DNA from: Pelagimonas sp017744045
Lineage (GTDB): Bacteria > Pseudomonadota > Alphaproteobacteria > Rhodobacterales > Rhodobacteraceae
Direction: 5' to 3' (one strand)
NCBI RefSeq assembly: GCF_017744045.1
Contig: NZ_JAGHRD010000009.1
Length of the DNA stretch: 64,000 bases
Shown here: positions 34,306 to 42,320 of the stretch, piece by piece
Layout of the letters: each line of letters starts with the position of its first letter
How positions within the stretch are numbered: position 1 is the first letter of the stretch
The notes under the pieces: model-generated
Database searches by the model: none
Told to the model about the DNA's origin: nothing
The model's input: the letters and a program-made list of their open reading frames with translations, nothing else
Translations under genes and position numbers: made by a program

Positions 34306-35321
34306 GTGACCTGTTGAAACCGCTGATCGGGGCCGCTGCTGACCGCGCCTTGACCCGTGAAGAGGCCGAAGCCGCCTTTACGGTTCTGTTCGAAGGCGAC
34401 GCCACCCCGGCCCAGATCGCCGGGCTGTTGATGGCATTGCGCACGCGTGGTGAAACCGTCGATGAATACAGCGCCGCCGCCGCCGTGATGCGCGCCAAAT
34501 GCAACAAGGTCGCTGCGCCCGAGGGTGCGATGGACATTGTCGGCACCGGAGGCGACGGCAAAGGCACGTTAAATATCTCCACCGCGACGGCTTTTGTCGT
34601 GGCCGGGGCTGGTCAGGTCGTGGCCAAACATGGCAACCGCAACCTGTCCTCAAAATCCGGCGCGGCGGATGCTTTGGGACAGATGGGCATCAATGTGATG
34701 ATCGGGGCTGATGCGGTGGAAAAGGCGCTGGCCGAGGTTGGCATCTGCTTCATGATGGCCCCGATGCACCATCCGGCTATGAAACATGTGATGCCGGTGC
34801 GTATGGAGCTGGGCACCCGCACGATCTTTAACATTCTCGGACCGCTGACCAACCCCGCCGGAGCAAAACGCCAGCTGACCGGGGCCTTTACCCGTGATCT
34901 GATCCGCCCCATGGCGGAAACGCTGGGGCAGCTTGGCTCGGAACGCGCCTGGCTGGTGCATGGTTCGGACGGCACGGATGAGTTGGCCATATCCGGCATC
35001 AGCTGGGTCGCCGCATTGGAAGAGGATGGCAGCATCAAAGAGACCGAGCTGCACCCCGAAGATGCTGGTCTGCCGGTACATCCGTTTGAGGATATTCTGG
35101 GTGGTACGCCTGAGGAAAACGCCGTGGCCTTCCGCGCCCTTCTGGACGGTGAGCACAGCGCCTATCGCGATGCGGTTTTGTTGAACTCTGCCGCCGCTCT
35201 GACCGTGGCAGGCAAGGCAGATGACCTGCGCCAAGGCGTTGAAATGGCGCGCGAAAGCATCGAAAGCGGTGCCGCCAAGGCCAAGATAAACGCGCTGGCA
35301 AAGGCAACGCAGGCCGCCTAA
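34302..35321 (+). CDS. trpD: Anthranilate phosphoribosyltransferase
   Basis: Second tryptophan-pathway enzyme; joins anthranilate to PRPP. The 339-residue protein has the glycine-rich PRPP loop VGTGGDGKGTLNISTATAFV, the anthranilate-site KHGNRNLSSKSGAAD and FNILGPLTNPA. The start overlaps trpG as ATGA. A small hairpin CCCGCC/GGCGGG (about 35333-35348) lies in the 62-base gap before ung, without a T-run, so read-through is likely. Confidence 0.97.
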   Translation: MSDLLKPLIGAAADRALTREEAEAAFTVLFEGDATPAQIAGLLMALRTRGETVDEYSAAAAVMRAKCNKVAAPEGAMDIVGTGGDGKGTLNISTATAFVVAGAGQVVAKHGNRNLSSKSGAADALGQMGINVMIGADAVEKALAEVGICFMMAPMHHPAMKHVMPVRMELGTRTIFNILGPLTNPAGAKRQLTGAFTRDLIRPMAETLGQLGSERAWLVHGSDGTDELAISGISWVAALEEDGSIKETELHPEDAGLPVHPFEDILGGTPEENAVAFRALLDGEHSAYRDAVLLNSAAALTVAGKADDLRQGVEMARESIESGAAKAKINALAKATQAA

Positions 35322-35383
35322 TGCCCGCGCATCCCGCCTGATGGCGGGCCTCGCCACGGTTTGGGCCACTGTTTGAGGGTGAC

Positions 35384-36031
35384 ATGGATTTACGCGTTCC
35401 AAAAGACTGGGCATATCTGCCGTTCTTTACAGAAGATTTGCCTTCCATCGCCGAACAGCTGGCGCAGGACAGTCGCGAAATCCTTCCCCCGCAGCAGCAA
35501 GTCTTTGCCGCCTTTGACGCCTGCGCACCCGACGCCGTCAAAGTGGTCATTTTGGGCCAAGACCCATACCCCACACCGGGCCATGCCCATGGTTTGGCCT
35601 TTTCGGTAGAACCCGGTGTGAAACTGCCGCGCAGTCTCAACAATATCTACAAAGAAATGGTCGAGGATCTGGGCGGTGCGCCGATCACCGGAGATCTGCG
35701 TGGATGGGCCAAGCAAGGGGTTCTGCTGCTCAACACCGCGCTGACCGTTCCGGCGGGCGAGGCCAATGCGCATCAGAAACTCGGCTGGGCCAAGCTGACC
35801 GAACAGGTCATCGACACCCTCTCTGACCGCCCCCGCGCCTTTGTGCTTTGGGGAGGCCATGCGCAGGGCTTTGCCAAGCATATCCAGGGTGACAATCACC
35901 TGATCCTGAAAACCGCGCATCCCTCGCCTTTGTCCGCCCGGCGCGGCTTTTTCGGCTCGCGCCCCTTTTCCAAGGTCAATGACTGGCTTAAAGCCAATGG
36001 ACAGACAGAAATCGACTGGACGACCTCATGA
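35384..36031 (+). CDS. ung: Uracil-DNA glycosylase (family 1)
   Basis: Base-excision repair enzyme that removes uracil from DNA. The 215-residue protein has the catalytic water-activating motif GQDPYPTPGHAHGLAFS (about residues 58-74) and the minor-groove loop HPSPLSARRGFFGSRPFS near 180-197. It sits between trpD and trpC and overlaps trpC by 4 bases, so it is translated as part of the tryptophan operon, an unusual location for a repair gene. Confidence 0.96.
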   Translation: MDLRVPKDWAYLPFFTEDLPSIAEQLAQDSREILPPQQQVFAAFDACAPDAVKVVILGQDPYPTPGHAHGLAFSVEPGVKLPRSLNNIYKEMVEDLGGAPITGDLRGWAKQGVLLLNTALTVPAGEANAHQKLGWAKLTEQVIDTLSDRPRAFVLWGGHAQGFAKHIQGDNHLILKTAHPSPLSARRGFFGSRPFSKVNDWLKANGQTEIDWTTS

Positions 36032-36831
36032 GCACCACCATTCTTGACAAGATCAAAGCCTATAAGCTCGAAGAGGTGGCCGCTGACAAAGCCGCCCGTT
36101 CTTTGGCCGATGTCGAAGAGGCCGCGCGCAATGCCTCACCCGTGCGGGGTTTTGCGGATCGGTTGTTTGCTGCTGAAAAAACCGGTTACGGGCTGATCTC
36201 CGAGGTCAAGAAGGCCTCCCCTTCCAAAGGGCTGATCCGCGCTGATTTCGAGCCAGCCAAGCTGGCCAAAGCCTATGAGGACGGCGGCGCGACCTGCCTG
36301 TCGGTCCTGACTGACACCCCATCTTTCCAAGGGGCCAAGGAATTTTTGGTGAAAGCGCGCGAGGCCACCAACATGCCCGCCCTGCGCAAGGAATTCATGT
36401 ATGACACCTATCAGGTCGCCGAGGCGCGCGCGCTTGGGGCGGATTGTATCCTGATCATCATGGCCTCGGTTTCCGACGCCCAGGCGCAAGAGCTTGAGGA
36501 TGCGGCCTTTTCCTGGGGTATGGATGCATTGATCGAAACCCATGATGCCGAGGAAATGGACCGCGCCCTGCGCCTGAAATCCAAGCTGATCGGGGTGAAT
36601 AACCGCAATCTCAAGACCTTTGAGACGACTTTGGACACAACGCGCGAATTGTCCAAGATGGTGCCTGCGGACCGTATGCTGATCTCGGAAAGCGGGCTGA
36701 ACACCCCAGCTGACCTGGCCGATATGGCCGCACATGGCGCGCGTACCTTCCTGATCGGCGAAAGCCTGATGCGTCAGGAGGATGTCAGGAACGCCACCGA
36801 AACCCTGCTTGCCAACCCCGTGCCCGCCTAA
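36028..36831 (+). CDS. trpC: Indole-3-glycerol phosphate synthase
   Basis: TIM-barrel enzyme that closes the indole ring in tryptophan synthesis, 267 residues. Conserved parts are ISEVKKASPSKGLIR (from about residue 55), LRKEFMYDTYQVAEARALGAD and IGVNNRNLKTF, ending ISESGLNTPADL. Single-domain, not fused to TrpF. It overlaps ung by 4 bases and is followed by moaC after 9 bases, in the order trpC-moaC-moeA-lexA known from many alphaproteobacteria. Confidence 0.97.
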   Translation: MSTTILDKIKAYKLEEVAADKAARSLADVEEAARNASPVRGFADRLFAAEKTGYGLISEVKKASPSKGLIRADFEPAKLAKAYEDGGATCLSVLTDTPSFQGAKEFLVKAREATNMPALRKEFMYDTYQVAEARALGADCILIIMASVSDAQAQELEDAAFSWGMDALIETHDAEEMDRALRLKSKLIGVNNRNLKTFETTLDTTRELSKMVPADRMLISESGLNTPADLADMAAHGARTFLIGESLMRQEDVRNATETLLANPVPA

Positions 36832-36840
36832 GGAGACGTC

Positions 36841-37314
36841 ATGAGCGATCTGACCCATTTCAACGAAGACGGCCACGCCCATATGGTCGACGTCTCTGAC
36901 AAGGCCGTCACCTCGCGCATTGCCACCGCCGAAGGCTGGGTCAAGATGGCCCCGGAAACCTTTGATTTGATTACAGAAGGGCGCGCCAAAAAGGGGGACG
37001 TGATCGGGGTTGCCCGGCTGGCAGGTATCATGGGGGCCAAGAAAACCCCCGATCTGATCCCGCTCTGCCACCCGCTGCCTGTCACCAAGGTGTCAGTTGA
37101 CCTGACCCAGGACCCAGACCTGCCCGGCCTCCGTATCGAAGCGACCGTGAAAACCACCGGCCAAACCGGTGTCGAGATGGAAGCGCTGACCGCTGTGTCC
37201 GTCGCCGCGCTGACCGTCTATGACATGGTCAAGGCCGTGGACAAAGCCATGGAGATCGGCGGCACCCGTGTGATCCTGAAAGATGGCGGAAAGTCAGGAC
37301 GTTACGAGGCATAA
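36841..37314 (+). CDS. moaC: Cyclic pyranopterin monophosphate synthase MoaC
   Basis: Molybdenum cofactor enzyme acting after MoaA. The 157-residue protein has LTHFNEDGHAHMVDVSDKAVTSR at the start, LIPLCHPLPVTKV with active-site residues, TTGQTGVEMEALTAVSVAALTVYDM and KDGGKSG at the end. AAGGAGA precedes the ATG. moaA is not in the window; moeA follows after one inserted gene. Confidence 0.97.
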   Translation: MSDLTHFNEDGHAHMVDVSDKAVTSRIATAEGWVKMAPETFDLITEGRAKKGDVIGVARLAGIMGAKKTPDLIPLCHPLPVTKVSVDLTQDPDLPGLRIEATVKTTGQTGVEMEALTAVSVAALTVYDMVKAVDKAMEIGGTRVILKDGGKSGRYEA

Positions 37315-37318
37315 TTAA

Positions 37319-38212
37319 ATGAGTTTCGGTCGGTCCCTTGAGTTGTTCTTTGTTGATGGTCGTCCCGATGGGATGCTGACGGCCGAGGTTTTCAATTGGA
37401 CCGGCCATGTGCTCCGCATTCCAAAGATCAAGCTACCTGATGGGTTAAAGAGAAAGGAAGCGCGCCAAACCGGCGTGTATATTCTACTCGGCCAAAATGA
37501 AGATGGCCCGCTCGCCTATATTGGCGAGACTGAGAACATGGCAGAACGTCTCAAGGATCACGCCGCCAAAAAGGACTGGTGGGATGATGCTATCCTGATC
37601 ACTGCGGCTGGGGATGCGCTGCACAAGGCTCATGTAAAATACATGGAAGGCTGCTTGGTTGAAAAAGCGCTGGCCGCTGCAAATATCCCACTTGAAAACG
37701 AGAATGTGCCTACCAAAGCGAGTTTGAATGAAGCCGCCACCGCCAATATGGAGAGTTTTCTAGAGACTTTGCATATGGTCTTACCGGCAATCCGCGTGGA
37801 CTTGTTTCAAACCAGAACACGCCAAACCGCCAGGGACCAACAAGCCGAAACCGGCTCCCAAGATCGCCTCTTTTTCAGGTTTACTGTTAAACGCAACAAT
37901 CTGTCTGCAACTGCTTTCGTCGATGAGGATGAATTCATCGTTCAAAAGGGGTCAATCGTACGCGCCAAATGGGCGGGAGACCGTAAACACAACACTCATT
38001 ATTGGAAATTGCACGATGAGCTCGTGTCAAAAGGCATAATCAAGGTCGAATTGGATCAAGGGGTGCTTACCGAGAATGTTGCCTTTTCTAGCCCGTCAGC
38101 AGCTGCTGCCATCGTAGCAGGCCGATCTTCCAACGGGAGAACGGCTTGGAGAACTGTGTCCGGTCAAACTTTTGCTGACTGGGAAAAAGAACAACTTGAG
38201 AAAGCTACTTAA
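37319..38212 (+). CDS. GIY-YIG nuclease-like protein with DUF4357 domain
   Basis: Protein of 297 residues. A GIY-YIG module lies at about residues 50-115 (TGVYILLGQNEDGPLAYIGETENMAERLKDH), with the catalytic-type Tyr, Arg and a downstream Glu (MEGCLVEKALAA). The C-terminal 50 residues (FSSPSAAAAIVAGRSSNGRTAWR, then VSGQTFADWE) are DUF4357. Relatives are found in accessory and restriction/defence contexts; the function is unknown. Third-position G/C looks lower than in its neighbours. It starts 4 bases after moaC, and its stop overlaps the moeA start (TAATG), so it has been built into the operon without disrupting it. Confidence 0.85.
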   Translation: MSFGRSLELFFVDGRPDGMLTAEVFNWTGHVLRIPKIKLPDGLKRKEARQTGVYILLGQNEDGPLAYIGETENMAERLKDHAAKKDWWDDAILITAAGDALHKAHVKYMEGCLVEKALAAANIPLENENVPTKASLNEAATANMESFLETLHMVLPAIRVDLFQTRTRQTARDQQAETGSQDRLFFRFTVKRNNLSATAFVDEDEFIVQKGSIVRAKWAGDRKHNTHYWKLHDELVSKGIIKVELDQGVLTENVAFSSPSAAAAIVAGRSSNGRTAWRTVSGQTFADWEKEQLEKAT

Positions 38213-39375
38213 TGATTTCGGTTTCCCAAGCGCTTGATCACCTCTTTGCCCTTGTCCGCCCGCTGGGTCAGGAAGAGGTGCCGCTGATTCAGGCGGCTGG
38301 GCGGGTGATGGTCAAACCTGTGCAGGCGCGGCGGGATCAACCGCCTTTTGCGGCCTCGGCAATGGATGGCTATGCGACGGTCAACCCAGAGGTCGGACAA
38401 AAGCTTGAGGTCATTGGCGAAGCCGCTGCCGGGCATCGCTTTGATGGCGAGGCGACCGCCGGAACCTGCGTGCGCATCTTCACCGGGGCCCCCGTTCCGG
38501 TCGGCGCGACCCATGTGACGATCCAGGAGGATGTCACCCGCTCGGGCGATCACATCACCATCAATGAGGCCGAGCACGGCACCAATATCCGCCCCGCCGG
38601 TGGTGATTTTCAGGATGGTCAGATCGTTGACGCCCCGCGCCTGCTGGGTGCGAATGACGTCGCTTTGCTGGCGGCCATGAACATTCCGACGGTCACCGTT
38701 GCTAAGAAACCCAAGGTCGCTATGATCTCGACCGGTGACGAGTTGGTCATGCCCGGCGAAGACCCCGGCCCCGATCAAATCATCGCCTCAAACACCTTTG
38801 GCCTGCATGCCATGCTTTGCGAACTTGGAGCGGACCCCCGGCTCTTGCCGATTGCGCGCGACAATGAGGCATCGCTGAAGACCGTGTTTGGCCTGATTGA
38901 TGACGCCGATCTGGTGATCACCATCGGAGGGGCTTCGGTCGGGGATCATGATCTGGTCGCCAAGGTGGCTGGTGATCTTGGGATGGAGCGCGCCTTTTAC
39001 AAGGTGGCCATGCGCCCCGGGAAACCGCTGATGTCGGGCCGTTTGGGGAACGCCATGATGATGGGCCTGCCCGGTAATCCGGTCTCGGCCATGGTCTGCG
39101 GCCATGTCTTTGTCGCGCCGGTGATCCGTGCCATGCTCGGGCTGGGCAACGCGCCTGCGCCACGTCTGCAGACCAAACTGGCCGCCCCCGTCACCGCCAA
39201 TGGCCCGCGTGAACATTACATGCGCGCCGAGGTAACACCGGAAGGGCTGACAGCCTTTGAGCGACAGGATTCCAGCCTGCTCAGCGTTTTGGGTCAATCC
39301 AACGCGCTTTTGGTGCGCGCACCAAAGGATCCTGAGCGCCAGGTTGGTGACGTCGTCGACTACATCCCGCTGTGA
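38212..39375 (+). CDS. moeA: Molybdopterin molybdenumtransferase MoeA
   Basis: Inserts molybdate into adenylylated molybdopterin. The 387-residue protein contains PFAASAMDGYA near residue 45, IFTGAPVPVGATHVTIQEDV, ISTGDELVMPGEDPGPDQI and GGASVGDHDLV followed by LMSGRLGNAMMMGLPGNPVS. Length and domain order match the family. It ends the trp-mo operon, 78 bases before lexA. Confidence 0.97.
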   Translation: MISVSQALDHLFALVRPLGQEEVPLIQAAGRVMVKPVQARRDQPPFAASAMDGYATVNPEVGQKLEVIGEAAAGHRFDGEATAGTCVRIFTGAPVPVGATHVTIQEDVTRSGDHITINEAEHGTNIRPAGGDFQDGQIVDAPRLLGANDVALLAAMNIPTVTVAKKPKVAMISTGDELVMPGEDPGPDQIIASNTFGLHAMLCELGADPRLLPIARDNEASLKTVFGLIDDADLVITIGGASVGDHDLVAKVAGDLGMERAFYKVAMRPGKPLMSGRLGNAMMMGLPGNPVSAMVCGHVFVAPVIRAMLGLGNAPAPRLQTKLAAPVTANGPREHYMRAEVTPEGLTAFERQDSSLLSVLGQSNALLVRAPKDPERQVGDVVDYIPL

Positions 39376-39380
39376 TTGAA

Positions 39381-39389
39381 TTATCCACA
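39381..39389 (+). other. Perfect DnaA-box sequence
   Basis: TTATCCACA lies 6 bases after the moeA stop and 65 bases before lexA. A second exact copy is at 63655-63663. Single boxes do not make an origin; they may bind DnaA as regulatory or titration sites. Confidence 0.4.
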
Positions 39390-39409
39390 GCCTCATTGAC
39401 ACAAAACGA

Positions 39410-39424
39410 GAACAGGGGTAGAAC
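39410..39424. promoter_or_regulatory. lexA: SOS box of lexA (GTTC-N7-GTTC)
   Basis: GAAC-AGGGGTA-GAAC, read on the opposite strand as GTTC-N7-GTTC, is the established LexA-binding motif of alphaproteobacteria. It sits 30 bases before the lexA start, consistent with autorepression. Confidence 0.85.
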
Positions 39425-39453
39425 AAAACCTGACACAAGGTTGGGAGCAGACC

Positions 39454-40146
39454 ATGCTGACGAAAAAGCAATTGGACCTTTTGGACTTTATCAACAAGCG
39501 TTTGGCCAAGGATGGCGTACCGCCCAGTTTTGATGAGATGAAAGATGCGCTCGATCTGCGATCAAAATCCGGCATTCATCGGTTGATTACTGCCCTTGAG
39601 GAACGTGGTTTCATTCGCCGCCTGGCCCACCGGGCACGCGCGATTGAGATTGTGAAACTGCCCGAAAGCCTGGGGGGGGCACCCGCTGGCTTTCGCCCGC
39701 AGGTGATTGAGGGGGATCGCCCTGAAACACCGTCAAATGCGATTGAGATTTCCAAGGGGGCGATTGCTGAACTGCCGCTGATGGGGCGCATCGCCGCCGG
39801 TCGCCCGATCGAGGCGATCAATGATGTGCCACCCGGCGTGATGGTGCCCGGCCAGATGGTACAAGGCGCGGGTAAGCACTATGCGCTTGAGGTCAAAGGC
39901 GATTCCATGATCGATGCTGGCATCAATGATGGCGATGTTGTTGTCATTCGTGAAAGCAGCGATGCGGCTGAGGGCGACATTGTGGTGGCTCAGGTCGAAG
40001 GCTACGAGGCGACGCTGAAACGCTTTCGCCGTCGCGGTGGTATGATCGTGCTTGAGGCGGCAAACCCTGCCTATGAACCGCGCGTCCTGCCCGAGGGATC
40101 GGTCAGCGTACAGGGCCGATTGGTCGGGCTGATCCGCACCTATTGA
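39454..40146 (+). CDS. lexA: SOS repressor LexA
   Basis: Repressor-protease of 230 residues. The N-terminal winged helix (MLTKKQLDLLDFINKRLAKD, then PPSFDEMKDALDLRSKSGIHRLI) binds the SOS box. The C-terminal domain has the Ala115-Gly116 cleavage site in GRIAAGRP and the Ser151/Lys189 dyad (KGDSMIDAG; ATLKRF). The linker of about 40 residues is long, as in other Rhodobacteraceae. It overlaps the convergent comEC gene by 7 bases. Confidence 0.97.
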   Translation: MLTKKQLDLLDFINKRLAKDGVPPSFDEMKDALDLRSKSGIHRLITALEERGFIRRLAHRARAIEIVKLPESLGGAPAGFRPQVIEGDRPETPSNAIEISKGAIAELPLMGRIAAGRPIEAINDVPPGVMVPGQMVQGAGKHYALEVKGDSMIDAGINDGDVVVIRESSDAAEGDIVVAQVEGYEATLKRFRRRGGMIVLEAANPAYEPRVLPEGSVSVQGRLVGLIRTY

Positions 40147-42212
40147 GTTTGAGAGGCCAGCTTAAAGTCATCCTTTGGCATCCTGTGCCACAGGCGGTGA
40201 CCTGAAATCTGGCGATCCGTGACCATCTTGATCCCGGTGTCGCTGGCCCAAAAGGCCAGCGAACCGGTGCTACGCAATGTTGTCGGATCAAAGATCTGAC
40301 AGCCACCGGAGAGCGTGATTGGTGTGCTGGCGATGATGATCTGCCCCTTGTGGCAGCTTGACCAACGTCCGACCGCGCGTTTGCCTTGTAAATGCACCAC
40401 TTCGAGGTCGCCCAATCCGCTCATCGCAATGCGGGCCTCAACCGTTCCGGGCCATCTTTGGGCGGCCTCCTGTTGACTGCCGCCAAACCCGTCATTTTCC
40501 AGCCAGTTTTCCGCAACAAAACCAGCCCCTTTGGGGCGCGACAATCCCCGGCCTTGCTCTGTCATCAAACCAACCAAGGTGCCGGTATCGGATACAAGCA
40601 AGACGGGCCGATCCGTCTGCGACCACAATACGACCGCAAGGATCATGGGAGCCAAACCGACTGCCCTTCCGCCTCCACGCCATAGGCAGAGGATCAGGCC
40701 TCCGACTGCAAGTAAGGGTAAAACCTGCCAATCCGGGGCGATGATCGCACGGGTTGCACCGTCCCAGGATGCGATAACGTCTGCAACACCCAGGATCCAA
40801 TCCAGGCCCAGCCCCATAATCGCCAAAGCGATCCAATCCAGCCCGAACGGCATCAACAGAGCGGCCAGAACGGCCAGGGGCACGACGATGGCCCCCATCA
40901 CCGGCACCGATAGCAGGTTCGCGATCAATCCATATTGCGACAACATGTTGAAATGGGCCATGGCCACGGGGGCCGTCGCAGCCCCGGCAACCGCTGAGGA
41001 GACGACCAACCCAACAACCGGGTTTAACCATCGCGGCACCTGCCGCCCCTGCTGCCAAAGCGAGACTTGCTCAAACACCGCCACCAAGGCGGTTGTTGCG
41101 GCAAAGGACATTTGGAACCCCGGCGACACCAGAGCTTCGGGTCGCAAGGCCAAAACGACCAAGGCAGCCATCGCCACAGAGCGTAAGGACAAGGCCCGCC
41201 GGTCCAGCATCATCGCGGTCAGGGCGGCGGCGGCCATGATAAAGGCGCGTTGCGTGGCAACACTTCCCCCGCTTAGCGACAGGTAGCCAAGGGCGGCCAA
41301 CAGGGCCACGGCAGCGGCAATCTTTTTCACCGGCCAATTGTGGCGCGCATGGCCGTTCAGCAACAGGCCAAAGCGCACAGCTGCAAAGACAAACCCGGCC
41401 AAGAGCCCCATATGCAAGCCGGAGATGGCCAGCAAATGCGCGAGGTTGGTTTCGCGCAGCGTCTGCAAGGTGCCCTGCCCCATGCCCGAACGGTCGCCGG
41501 TCATCAGGGCGGCGGCAAAGGCCCCGGTTTCGCCGGGCAATTGCGCCTGAACACGGGCTGACAGCCACATGCGGGCCTTGAACAACCATTGCCCCGCCCC
41601 CGGCTCTTCGAGCAGCAAAACCGGCGTGCGGGTATAGCCCACCGCGCCGAGCCGCAAAAACCAGGCGTGACGGCGAAAGTCAAACCCGCCAGGTTCCACC
41701 GACCCACCCGGGGGTGACAGATGCCCGGTCAGGATCACCACGGCACCGGGCCGTGGCTCCATATAGCCTTGCTGACCATGCAAAGAGACACGAACCCGTT
41801 CGGGTGTCTTTTCCGGATCCATGCGTTCCAGAACCACACGGTCCAAAGTCAGGCGCACTGCGTCCGAGCCGGACCGGTCAATGGCAACAATTCGCCCCTC
41901 AATCGCGCCGTAATAGCGAAAATCCAGAACCGGACCCGAAACCATATGCGCCCGCGCACCCGCCAGAGAAAAGCCGACAGCCGACAGCGCCAGTGCGCTC
42001 AGCAAGGGGGCGAAAACCGGACCAACGCGCGCGCTGAGCAGCACCGTGACCAGTCCGCAAAGTGCAAATGTGATCAGAACCCAAAGCTGCGGCTCCACCC
42101 GCAGGGCAAAATAGCAGCCAATGCCGACGGCCAAACAGACCGGCGACCAGGGAAAGAGGTGACCGCGTTGCGCCAGCATCACCCCCGCAAACATGTCAAA
42201 GGCGTGCTTCAT
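40140..42212 (-). CDS. comEC: ComEC/Rec2-family DNA uptake channel
   Basis: Multi-pass inner-membrane protein of 690 residues that imports single-stranded DNA in relatives. An N-terminal DUF4131-like region (residues 25-200) precedes the Competence domain (TGDRSGMGQGTLQTLRETNLAHLLAISGLHMGLLAGFVF from about 235 and RAFIMAAAALTAMMLDRRALSLRSVAMAALVVLALRPEAL). The C-terminal 190 residues lack the HxHxDH metallo-beta-lactamase signature seen in full-length ComEC. In Rhodobacter, ComEC is needed for DNA import after gene-transfer-agent delivery. The ATG at 42212 is chosen by family N-terminus; longer starts have no support. Confidence 0.9.
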   Translation of the reverse strand: MKHAFDMFAGVMLAQRGHLFPWSPVCLAVGIGCYFALRVEPQLWVLITFALCGLVTVLLSARVGPVFAPLLSALALSAVGFSLAGARAHMVSGPVLDFRYYGAIEGRIVAIDRSGSDAVRLTLDRVVLERMDPEKTPERVRVSLHGQQGYMEPRPGAVVILTGHLSPPGGSVEPGGFDFRRHAWFLRLGAVGYTRTPVLLLEEPGAGQWLFKARMWLSARVQAQLPGETGAFAAALMTGDRSGMGQGTLQTLRETNLAHLLAISGLHMGLLAGFVFAAVRFGLLLNGHARHNWPVKKIAAAVALLAALGYLSLSGGSVATQRAFIMAAAALTAMMLDRRALSLRSVAMAALVVLALRPEALVSPGFQMSFAATTALVAVFEQVSLWQQGRQVPRWLNPVVGLVVSSAVAGAATAPVAMAHFNMLSQYGLIANLLSVPVMGAIVVPLAVLAALLMPFGLDWIALAIMGLGLDWILGVADVIASWDGATRAIIAPDWQVLPLLAVGGLILCLWRGGGRAVGLAPMILAVVLWSQTDRPVLLVSDTGTLVGLMTEQGRGLSRPKGAGFVAENWLENDGFGGSQQEAAQRWPGTVEARIAMSGLGDLEVVHLQGKRAVGRWSSCHKGQIIIASTPITLSGGCQIFDPTTLRSTGSLAFWASDTGIKMVTDRQISGHRLWHRMPKDDFKLASQTQ

Positions 42213-42320
42213 GCCAGACCTTTGTTGATCCGCACCATGGCTCCACTTGCCCAAGGGCGGACCTGTGTTTAAGGAACAGCCCAAGCTACCCCTTTCCTTG
42301 TTAGCAAAAGGTTAACCAAG

